Source: Poriferisocius sp965200775
GTDB taxonomy: Bacteria > Actinomycetota > Acidimicrobiia > Acidimicrobiales > Bin134
Direction of reading: 5' to 3'
Assembly (NCBI GenBank): GCA_965200775.1
Contig: OZ241383.1
Location: 310,001-374,000, forward strand
DNA length: 64,000 bases
Positions 57,977 through 64,000 of the stretch are shown here, piece after piece (the stretch's first letter is position 1; each line of letters opens with the position of its first letter). The notes under the pieces are model-generated. The model searched no databases. It had not been told where the DNA came from and worked only from the letters and a program-made list of their open reading frames with translations. Position numbers and translations under genes: made by a program.

Positions 57977-57995
57977 GGTATCAGATCAGATACCA
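57976..57995. promoter_or_regulatory. Operator palindrome at the XRE start codon
   Basis: TGGTATC (57976-57982), six-base centre AGATCA, GATACCA (57989-57995): a perfect seven-base inverted repeat whose left end touches the start codon of the XRE gene. Confidence 0.5.
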
Positions 57996-58128
57996 AGGCG
58001 GACATCTGGAGGCAGGACGTTCGTCACTGCGAAATCGGAAGCCATCGCCGAATTGCTGTCGGTTGGTTCAGAAGTGGCCGGGCGGTGAGACCGGAGTGTT
58101 GGACTCCGGCACGCTCGGCCCTATCCAG

Positions 58129-58518
58129 TCAATGGGCCCGGAGAACTCGGACGCCGTCGGTGTGACTGGCCAGGGCACGGAGGTCTTTGAGGTCGGTGGT
58201 AAGTACTGCGCCGTCGGGTTCGGCGATGGCAACCACCAGGGCATCAACGGCCGAGCCTTGACCGGCGAGAGCCCGCAGGGTGCCGGCTCGGCGGGCGAGC
58301 CATTCCGGAACGTGCTCGACGATGCCGCAGGTCTTCAAGAAGCGGTTGACGTTGGCATCACGGTGTTGGCGGCCGGTTGTCGATTCGGCAAGAACGACGG
58401 AGGGAACGAGGGGTGGCCATAGCTCGTCGCGTTTGAGTACCGCTATGAGCGCTGCTGCATCTGGGTGCCGTCGGGCAAGGCGGCTGACGGCACCTGAGTC
58501 GAGGATGAGGTTGGTCAA
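58129..58518 (-). CDS. vapC: VapC PIN-domain ribonuclease toxin
   Basis: 129 residues. Acidic PIN residues are visible: Asp in NLILDSGAVSRL, Glu in VVLAESTTGRQ, Asp in AVDALVVAIAE and Asp in VLTTDLKDLRAL. It cleaves RNA (commonly tRNA) unless held by the RHH antitoxin encoded upstream; the two genes overlap by four bases (ATGA). It lies in a separate small TA cluster beside the XRE gene. Confidence 0.85.
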   Translation of the reverse strand: MTNLILDSGAVSRLARRHPDAAALIAVLKRDELWPPLVPSVVLAESTTGRQHRDANVNRFLKTCGIVEHVPEWLARRAGTLRALAGQGSAVDALVVAIAEPDGAVLTTDLKDLRALASHTDGVRVLRAH

Positions 58519-58766
58519 CGAGCGATGGTTGTCGAGGCAGCAGAGCGGATGCGTCGTGACAGTGCTTCCGCCTTGGCGATGGCTTCCTCGGAGGGCTCGC
58601 CGACTTCGTCAATGAGTTCGGCAAGATAACATTCCGTTTCCTCCAGCAGTGTCTGGCGTTGAAGTTCGGCTCGCACCGCATCCTGAAGAAGCTCAGACGG
58701 AGAAAGCTGGCCCGCTTTGACAGCGTCGTAGAGCTCGTCAGGGAGGTAAACCTGCATCCGCGGCAT
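58515..58766 (-). CDS. vapB: VapB-like ribbon-helix-helix antitoxin
   Basis: 83 residues: N-terminal RHH DNA-binding motif (MQVYLPDELYDAVKAG, LSPSELLQDAVRAEL) followed by an acidic toxin-binding tail (TECYLAELIDEVGEPSEEAI). ATG at 58766 (MPRMQVYLP). First gene of the operon, overlapping vapC. Confidence 0.83.
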   Translation of the reverse strand: MPRMQVYLPDELYDAVKAGQLSPSELLQDAVRAELQRQTLLEETECYLAELIDEVGEPSEEAIAKAEALSRRIRSAASTTIAR

Positions 58767-58870
58767 ACGCCTATCGTACACACACAGATCCGCAAGCGGC
58801 TTCGATTTGGCCTGCTGATGCTAGGGAGGAGTGTGGGGCTTCAGCCGTCGAAGCGTGCTGATGGCAGCGG

Positions 58871-59929
58871 TTAGGTCAGGTCGGAGTGGAGGGTCCCGGC
58901 GTCAACTACGATTTCGCCGTCGAGGGCGACGGTGCAGTTGCGCATGGGCAGGTCGAAGTGGCCTCGGCAGAACCGGCCCGCTACCTCGTTGGCACCGGTG
59001 GAGAACACCACGTTGCCGGCGAAGGCCCGAAGCTCGGTGCCGTTGAGGGCCGATTTGTCCCACATGGCCAGGGCCTCCCACCGGGCCGCCGGATTCATTC
59101 CCCAGCCGATGTGGCTCACCGCGTAGGCGTCGGACTCCCCGAACGAGGCCAGGTACGACCGCATGAGCTCGGCGTCGTGCCCGCTGCCTTCGATGGCAAC
59201 CACATAGTCGTCCACCAGCCGCAAGGTGATGGGCTCACGGATGTACTCGTTGAAGGTGAGGTTTATGTCCCCCGAGGCCAACACGATGGTCCCGTTCACG
59301 GTGTTGGCCGCCGGGAATGCCAGCACCAGACCTCCGGGCCAGTGGGCAATGGTGCCCGGCTCGGTACACCAGCCGTGGGAACCGGCCCGGACCGCTCCGT
59401 CGAGGTCAACCCGCAGGTCGGTGCCCGCCTGCGAGGTGATGGTCATCTCCGATGCCGCCTCGAGCAGCTTCACACCGTGGGCGACTTTGGCCTCCAGGCC
59501 AGGGTCGTGAGGCCAGCGTTCGGAGTTCTCGGGGTGCTCGGCGGAGATCATCAATATCCGGGCCCCGCCGTCGAGGATGCGCCCCAACTCGGGAGCGTGA
59601 AGCAGGCCCTCGGCGGTGCAGTCCACCACGAAGTCGGCCGATGAGCAGGCGGAGACGGCAGCTCGATGCCCTGCGAGGGCCTGTGAGGCCCCGGTGGACC
59701 GGATGGGCACCGGTCCCGGATTCACCGGGGTGGGCATCCGGACGTCGGCAACGGCGGCGCCCAGCATTTCCAGCGCCAGCCGGGCGGTGTTGACGATGAG
59801 CGGGCTGCTGGCCGCTTCGTACAGGAGCACGGCCACCTCCCCAGGCTGGAGTTGGCAGGCCCGGAACTGCTCGGCGTAGCGGTTCACCCAGCGCCACTCG
59901 GCTGCTGTGGACTCGGGCGTCTGGGCCAC
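58871..59929 (-). CDS. NicX/M29-like metalloenzyme (2,5-dihydroxypyridine dioxygenase-related)
   Basis: 352 residues in the M29-aminopeptidase-like family that includes NicX, the iron enzyme opening 2,5-dihydroxypyridine. FVVDCTAEGLLHAPEL, LASGDINLTFNEYIREPITL (two blocks, ASGDINLTFNEY and EPITLRLVDDYV), SHIGWGMNPAARWEALAMWD and FCRGHFDLPMRNCTVALDGE carry the conserved Glu, His and Asp metal ligands. GTG at 59929 shares a base with the stop of the upstream flavoprotein gene, so co-translation is likely. An aminopeptidase role remains possible. Confidence 0.72.
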   Translation of the reverse strand: MAQTPESTAAEWRWVNRYAEQFRACQLQPGEVAVLLYEAASSPLIVNTARLALEMLGAAVADVRMPTPVNPGPVPIRSTGASQALAGHRAAVSACSSADFVVDCTAEGLLHAPELGRILDGGARILMISAEHPENSERWPHDPGLEAKVAHGVKLLEAASEMTITSQAGTDLRVDLDGAVRAGSHGWCTEPGTIAHWPGGLVLAFPAANTVNGTIVLASGDINLTFNEYIREPITLRLVDDYVVAIEGSGHDAELMRSYLASFGESDAYAVSHIGWGMNPAARWEALAMWDKSALNGTELRAFAGNVVFSTGANEVAGRFCRGHFDLPMRNCTVALDGEIVVDAGTLHSDLT

Positions 59930-61095
59930 TACGCCGCTTCCTCGTCGAACAGGCCGTAGCGCCCCAGCCGGTTGAGGCACACCTCAACGCTCCACGGCAG
60001 CATGGCCGCACCGCAGCGGGCGTCACGGTAGGCCCGCTCCAGGTAGCTGGGCCGCAGCATCGACCTTCCCCCGCAAATGCGGATGGCGGTGGCGGCCAGT
60101 TCGGGGGCACCCTCCATGGTCGTGATGAGCGATGTCCACGCCCGGCGCACCTTCTCGCTGTCGGGGTCAATAGTGGTGTCGGCCAGCACCCGGTAGCAGA
60201 GGGCCTGAGCCTGCTCGTAGCGCTGCTGCATGGCGGCCCAACCCTGCTGGCGCACCGCCGACTCCCGACGCCCGCCGGTTCTGAGGTAGGCCTCGGTGTG
60301 GTCGAGGATCCCCCGCATCATCCCCAGATAGGTGAACGACAGGGTCATGAAGAAGTACGGCCAGCGAGCGGCAAGCTGGTTGAACACGCCGGGGGGCAGC
60401 CACTCGTGCTCGTGGGGCACAAACACCCGCTTCATCACCAGGTTGCGGGAGTCGGTGCCCCTCATGCCCAGAGGGTCCCATTCGCCTTCGATAGTTACGC
60501 CCTCCCCGCCGTGGGGCACGCCGAGGAGGCGGAGGCGGTCGTCATCCTCCACATGGCACAAAACGTTGTGGTAGGTACACGCCCCGGCCAGCGACGCGAA
60601 GATCTTCCGCCCGGTCACCAGGTAGCCATCGCTCACCGGCTCGGCCCGGGTGGCATACCCGGCGGTGGCCCCCGCGGCAGTGCCCTCGGAGAACGGCTGG
60701 CTGTGGATGTGGCCCTCGTCGACGATCCCCTGCCACAGCGTCTTTCGCCGATCGTCCAGGAACGCCTTGTCTTCGCCGTGCAGGCCGAGCGCTTCCGACA
60801 CTTCGCCCACCAAAAGGGTGGTGGCCACGTGCATGTTGAAGGTCAACCCTGTCGATCCGCAGTGGCGCCCCAGTTCCTCCGACGCCAGGGCGTAGGCAAC
60901 GAAGTCGCCGCTTAGCCCGCCTGCGTGGTTGGGGATAGTGATGCCCAGCAGCCCGGCGGCTCGGAAGTCGTCCCAGGTGTGGTGGGGGAACACGGCATCG
61001 CGGTCAACGGCATCGGCCCGCTCGGCGATTTGAGGGCCGAGTTCGGCCATCTTGTTGACAATCGCCATCCGCTCCGGGGTTGCGACGTCGGTCAC
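59929..61095 (-). CDS. Acyl-CoA-dehydrogenase-fold flavoprotein
   Basis: 388 residues. HTWDDFRAAGLLGITIPNHAGG, ASEELGRHCGSTGLTFNMHV, VTGRKIFASLAGACTYHNVL and WDPLGMRGTDSRNLVMKRVFV follow the ACAD/HpaH/DszC monooxygenase layout. The usual catalytic Glu region is changed: the C-terminus reads IRICGGRSMLRPSYLERAYRDAR, typical of flavin-dependent monooxygenases in this superfamily. With a ring-cleavage-like gene next to it, a hydroxylase role is plausible. GTG at 61095 overlaps the stop of a 19-codon micro-ORF. Confidence 0.8.
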   Translation of the reverse strand: MTDVATPERMAIVNKMAELGPQIAERADAVDRDAVFPHHTWDDFRAAGLLGITIPNHAGGLSGDFVAYALASEELGRHCGSTGLTFNMHVATTLLVGEVSEALGLHGEDKAFLDDRRKTLWQGIVDEGHIHSQPFSEGTAAGATAGYATRAEPVSDGYLVTGRKIFASLAGACTYHNVLCHVEDDDRLRLLGVPHGGEGVTIEGEWDPLGMRGTDSRNLVMKRVFVPHEHEWLPPGVFNQLAARWPYFFMTLSFTYLGMMRGILDHTEAYLRTGGRRESAVRQQGWAAMQQRYEQAQALCYRVLADTTIDPDSEKVRRAWTSLITTMEGAPELAATAIRICGGRSMLRPSYLERAYRDARCGAAMLPWSVEVCLNRLGRYGLFDEEAA

Positions 61096-61166
61096 TGGGA
61101 TTCCTTTGCGGGGGCGTTGGCCATCGGTTTGGGGGTTCGGACGTCGGTCATGAGGGTTCCTATTCG
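61076..61166. repeat. Imperfect direct duplication of the flavoprotein start region
   Basis: GACGTCGGTCA occurs at 61084-61094 and 61140-61150 (period 56), with a further ~20 bases of partial match on the side towards higher coordinates. On the minus strand the upper copy starts a micro-ORF at 61151 (MTDVRTPKPMANAPAKESQ) that ends in TGA overlapping the real GTG at 61095; the protein itself begins MTDVATPERMA. Confidence 0.75.
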
Positions 61167-62011
61167 GCAGTGTAATGATGATCGGGGGACAGGAAGTCGG
61201 CTACGAGCTGGTTGAACCTCTCCGGTGCCTCGCTGGGGGACAGGTGCCCGACGCCGGGGAGAATCCGCAGCTCGGCGTGGGGCAAAAGGTCGGCCAGCAA
61301 CTCCGAGTAGGCCACGGGGGTTTCCTCGTCGTGCTCCCCGACGATAACCAGCGCCGGGTGCTCCACGGCGGGGAGCAAGCTTCGGACATCGTGGGTGGGA
61401 AGGCACTCCACCGCAGCCCGGAACCCGGCCGCTGGGATTTCGGAGAACGCGCCCACCACCTCGGCCCGGATCCGGCCGGTCAACGGGCGGGCAGCGATGG
61501 CATCCACCACCGTTTCGGCCAGATCGCCGGGGGTTCCCCCCTCGCTGATGGGGTCGAGCCGGGATCGGATCCACCCCTCGGCGGTGGTGCCGTCAAGGCC
61601 GAAAGCGGGGCTGGTGTTGGCCAGGATCATGCGGTTGACCCGGCTCTTGTGGTTGATGGCGGTGTGGAGGGCGTGCATGCCGCCAAACGAGAGGCCCACT
61701 ATGTCGACGGTGTCGATCTCCAGGTGGTCGAGCAGGGCCACAACCCGGTCGGAGATGGCGTCGAAAGTGAGAGGGGAGACCGGCTGGGAGTGCCCGTACC
61801 CCGGCATGTCCCAGGCGATGCATCGGAACCGCCCGGCCAGGCCTCGGAGTTGAGGCCCCCATGCGGTACGGGTGCCCCCCAGACCATGAAGGAACAGCAC
61901 CGGGGGACCGCTTCCCGCTTCCCGCCACGCCACCTTGAACGAGGTGTGGTCGGAGACCGAAACGGGAAGAGTCGGTGTCGCGCCGGCGGGTGCCTGGCCC
62001 TCGGGGGTCAT
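61160..62011 (-). CDS. Alpha/beta hydrolase (possible amide/ester or ring-fission-product hydrolase)
   Basis: 283 residues with an intact triad: oxyanion VLFLHGLGGTRTAW, nucleophile Ser in VGLSFGGMHAL, Asp in VIVGEHDEETP and His in PGVGHLSPSEAPE. Similar enzymes hydrolyse ring-fission products (including N-formylmaleamate deformylase NicD), lactones or esters. ATG at 62011 is chosen; the frame is open to 62113. It precedes the flavoprotein and NicX-like genes on the same strand. Confidence 0.83.
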   Translation of the reverse strand: MTPEGQAPAGATPTLPVSVSDHTSFKVAWREAGSGPPVLFLHGLGGTRTAWGPQLRGLAGRFRCIAWDMPGYGHSQPVSPLTFDAISDRVVALLDHLEIDTVDIVGLSFGGMHALHTAINHKSRVNRMILANTSPAFGLDGTTAEGWIRSRLDPISEGGTPGDLAETVVDAIAARPLTGRIRAEVVGAFSEIPAAGFRAAVECLPTHDVRSLLPAVEHPALVIVGEHDEETPVAYSELLADLLPHAELRILPGVGHLSPSEAPERFNQLVADFLSPDHHYTAE

Positions 62012-62260
62012 GGCCCGACTGTATCGAATCTGTCGGGCAACTTCAATGTGATCGCAAAATCTACGTACAGTCACCAGAGCAACCCGACAGGGACTGGGCG
62101 CTGAACCTCTCACGGTAATTCCTGCTCATGTGCTTGACAACAGCGCCAAACGGGTGATGGTCCCGAGGCCCCATGTCACCCACCAGGAGTCTAATGCTAA
62201 TACAGTTTATGAACGGTCGCCTGAAATACGGTATGTTATTGACGGGAGGGGGTAGCGACG

Positions 62261-63520
62261 ATGAATGCCAGGCAGCCTACGACGCTGATCGACCTGTCGG
62301 ATCTGGAACTGTGGCGCCAAGGCGTTCCCCATGACGAGTTCACCCGCTTGCGGCGCGAAGCCCCGGTGAGCTGGAACGAGCGGGGCGATGGCCAGGCGGG
62401 CTTCTGGGCAGTCACACGGTACGACGACATCGTCACCGTTTTGCGTGACACCGACGCCTACACCTCGCGCCACGGGGTCATCAGCCTGGATGACTTCGAC
62501 GATGAACAGAACGAGTCTCGGCGCACGCTGCTGGAGACCGACCCGCCGCGCCACACCACCCTGCGCAAGGTCACATCCCGCCAGTTCACCCCCCGGGCGG
62601 TTCGGGCATTCCAGGAGTTCGTGAGGGCCTGCGCCCGGGCCTTCGTTGAGGAGTCGATGCTGGCCGGTGGAGTGGATGTGGTGGATGCGCTGTCGAAGCA
62701 GATCCCGATCCTCACCCTGTGCAAGGTGATGGGCATCCCACCGGACCGGCGGGCCGACATGATCCGGTGGAGCGACGCCCTCATCGGCACCGACGACCCC
62801 GAGTACATTGACCAGGAGATGGGGAACTATCCGGTCGAGCAGCGGCGACTCCTCCCGTTCGGGCATCCGGCCTCGCTGGAGGCCTTCGACTTGGGGCGGG
62901 AGCTGCGGGAGGCCCGCCGGGCCGCTCCGGTGGACGACGTGGTCGGGTCCCTCGCCCTCGGGGAGGCAGACGGCGAGCCGCTCACCGACCAGGAGTTCTG
63001 CAACTACTTCCTCATGCTGGTGGTGGCCGACAACGAGACCACCCGCCACACCATCTCCCACGGCATCAAGGCCATCGCCGATTTCCCCGACGAGTGGGAG
63101 CGATTCCGGGCGGGGACCATCGACAGCAACGTGGCGGCCGGCGAGGTGCTGCGATGGGCGTCCGCGGTGCATTTCGTGCGCCGAGCGGCAACCGCCGATG
63201 TTGAGCTGGGCGGGGCCGAGATCCGGGCCGGGGACAAGGTTGCGGTGTACTTCGTGTCGGGCAACCGGGACGAAGCCCACTTCGACCACCCCGACTGGTT
63301 CATCATCTACCGGGCCCCCAACAACCACCTGTCGTTCGGGCGGAGCGGGCCGCACTTTTGCCTCGGATCGCACGTCGCCCGAATGCAGGTGAGGATCGTT
63401 CTCGAGGAGCTTGCCGCCCAGGTCAGGTCGATCACCCTCGACGGGGAGGTCAAGCGGCTCCGTAGCAACCACATCCACGGCATCAAGCACCTCCCGGCCA
63501 TCCTTGTCCCGGACTGGTGA
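62261..63520 (+). CDS. Cytochrome P450
   Basis: 419 residues. I-helix MLVVADNETTRHTISHG, ExxR in GEVLRWASAVHFVRR, and heme ligand Cys367 in SFGRSGPHFCLGSHVAR. LETDPPRHTTLRKVTSRQFTPR is conserved with the first P450. GGGAGGGGG precedes the ATG, and the AT-rich stretch 62190-62240 holds two similar elements (AATACAGTTTATGA and AATACGGTATGTTA) that could bind a regulator. Its stop overlaps the nitrilase start (GTGA). Substrate unknown. Confidence 0.92.
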   Translation: MNARQPTTLIDLSDLELWRQGVPHDEFTRLRREAPVSWNERGDGQAGFWAVTRYDDIVTVLRDTDAYTSRHGVISLDDFDDEQNESRRTLLETDPPRHTTLRKVTSRQFTPRAVRAFQEFVRACARAFVEESMLAGGVDVVDALSKQIPILTLCKVMGIPPDRRADMIRWSDALIGTDDPEYIDQEMGNYPVEQRRLLPFGHPASLEAFDLGRELREARRAAPVDDVVGSLALGEADGEPLTDQEFCNYFLMLVVADNETTRHTISHGIKAIADFPDEWERFRAGTIDSNVAAGEVLRWASAVHFVRRAATADVELGGAEIRAGDKVAVYFVSGNRDEAHFDHPDWFIIYRAPNNHLSFGRSGPHFCLGSHVARMQVRIVLEELAAQVRSITLDGEVKRLRSNHIHGIKHLPAILVPDW

Positions 63521-64000
63521 CCGAGTTTCCCCCGCCCTACGTTGCTGCCGCCGTGCAGGCCTCGCCGGTGTTTCTGGACACGCCGGCCACCGCTGCCAAG
63601 GCGTGTCGCCTCATTGAAGAGGCCGCCGGCAACGGCGCCAAGCTGGTGGCGTTCCCCGAGGTGTTCATCCCCGGCTACCCCTACTGGAACTGGATCATGA
63701 GCCCGCTGGAGGGCAATTCCTGGTTCCGCCGCCTCCACGACGCATCGGTGAGCGCCACCGGGCCCGAGGTCCGGGATGTGGCCGCCGCGGCCAAGCGCCA
63801 CCGGGTTCACGTGGTGATCGGCATCAACGAGCGTTCGGCCATCGGGGCCGGAACCCTGTTCAACACGCTGCTGACCATCGATGACAGCGGCCGCCTCATC
63901 GGCCGTCACCGCAAGCTGGTGCCGACCTGGGCCGAGAAGCTCACCTGGACCGGGGGAGACGGATCGAGCCTGGTGGTTCACGACACCCCGGTGGGGCCCC
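63517..64000 (+). CDS. Nitrilase-superfamily amidohydrolase (3' end outside window)
   Basis: The first 161 codons are present. VAAAVQASPVFLDTPATAAK, catalytic Glu48 in VAFPEVFIPGYPYWNW, then VHVVIGINERS and Lys133 in GRLIGRHRKLVPTWAEKLTW are the first two members of the Glu-Lys-Cys triad; the Cys lies beyond the window. PYWNW and RKLVPTWAEKLTW fit true nitrilases (aliphatic or arylacetonitrile type) rather than amidases. GTG start overlaps the P450 stop by four bases, so the two are co-translated. Confidence 0.9.
   Translation, partial: MTEFPPPYVAAAVQASPVFLDTPATAAKACRLIEEAAGNGAKLVAFPEVFIPGYPYWNWIMSPLEGNSWFRRLHDASVSATGPEVRDVAAAAKRHRVHVVIGINERSAIGAGTLFNTLLTIDDSGRLIGRHRKLVPTWAEKLTWTGGDGSSLVVHDTPVGP

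Noticed and set aside
57539..58165. 208-codon plus-strand ORF across the XRE gene
   Set aside because: Gly/Ser/Arg-rich shadow of the XRE and intergenic sequence, with no domain; the minus-strand HTH is clear.

Overview
This is a high-GC chromosomal window (nearly all genes use GC-rich codons, GTG starts are common, and many start and stop codons overlap as ATGA or GTGA). It suggests a free-living actinobacterium. An Acidimicrobiia-like lineage is my best guess, from the mix of B12-dependent NrdJ, a GT4 PimB-like glycosyltransferase, cytochrome P450s, an F420/LLM-type oxidoreductase, BKACE and DUF7065-type genes. The taxon is inference; no rRNA is present.

Layout. 0-6.3 kb: truncated dapE, a small membrane protein, a RibD-like reductase, and nrdJ with a structured leader. 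6.3-16.5 kb: a GH13 glucosidase, a BKACE/SDR/SnoaL-like group on the minus strand, lgt, a DEAD-box helicase, then a SAM riboswitch controlling metX and a cystathionine gamma-synthase-family gene, followed by small genes. 16.5-20.6 kb: tRNA-Gly(GCC) with a 47-bp tandem repeat of its own 3' end, two uncharacterised minus-strand genes, tRNA-Cys(GCA), tRNA-Val(GAC), an EamA transporter and an AhpD/CMD-family gene interrupted by an in-frame TGA followed by a SECIS-like hairpin, a probable selenoprotein. 20.6-23.3 kb: an Fe-type ABC permease and ATPase without a binding protein.

23.4-29.6 kb is an accessory island of low coding density. It holds two intact HicAB-type toxin-antitoxin pairs, a decayed third copy, an HsdR-N-like gene broken by two nonsense codons plus a truncated paralogue, a coxS remnant and two AT-richer small membrane-protein genes. 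I found no transposase or integrase in it.

29.6-39.3 kb is a catabolic neighbourhood: acyl-CoA dehydrogenase, TIM-barrel isomerase, LLM oxidoreductase, class III aminotransferase, SDR, Zn-alcohol dehydrogenase, P450, a YgjP-type metallopeptidase and a DUF1214 protein. 39.3-57.5 kb is mostly housekeeping: methyltransferase, acetoacetyl-CoA synthetase with a CitE-like lyase, a flavin/F420 oxidase-fold protein, a class A penicillin-binding protein, a zinc-ribbon protein, RNase P RNA, an FGGY kinase, trpD, a YacP-like NYN nuclease, queG, a PimB-like glycosyltransferase, SRPBCC, alaC and pfkA. 57.6-58.8 kb holds an XRE antitoxin with a truncated partner and a VapBC pair. 58.9-64 kb holds a NicX-like ring-cleavage enzyme, an acyl-CoA-dehydrogenase-fold flavoprotein, an alpha/beta hydrolase, a second P450 and a truncated nitrilase, possibly a route for nitrogen-containing compounds.

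Two cross-cutting observations stand out. One is the probable CxxU selenoprotein at 19960-20523. The other is a recurrent pattern of short direct duplications (13-71 bp period) placed exactly at gene starts or ends, several of which create 12-24-codon micro-ORFs that run into the next gene's start codon.
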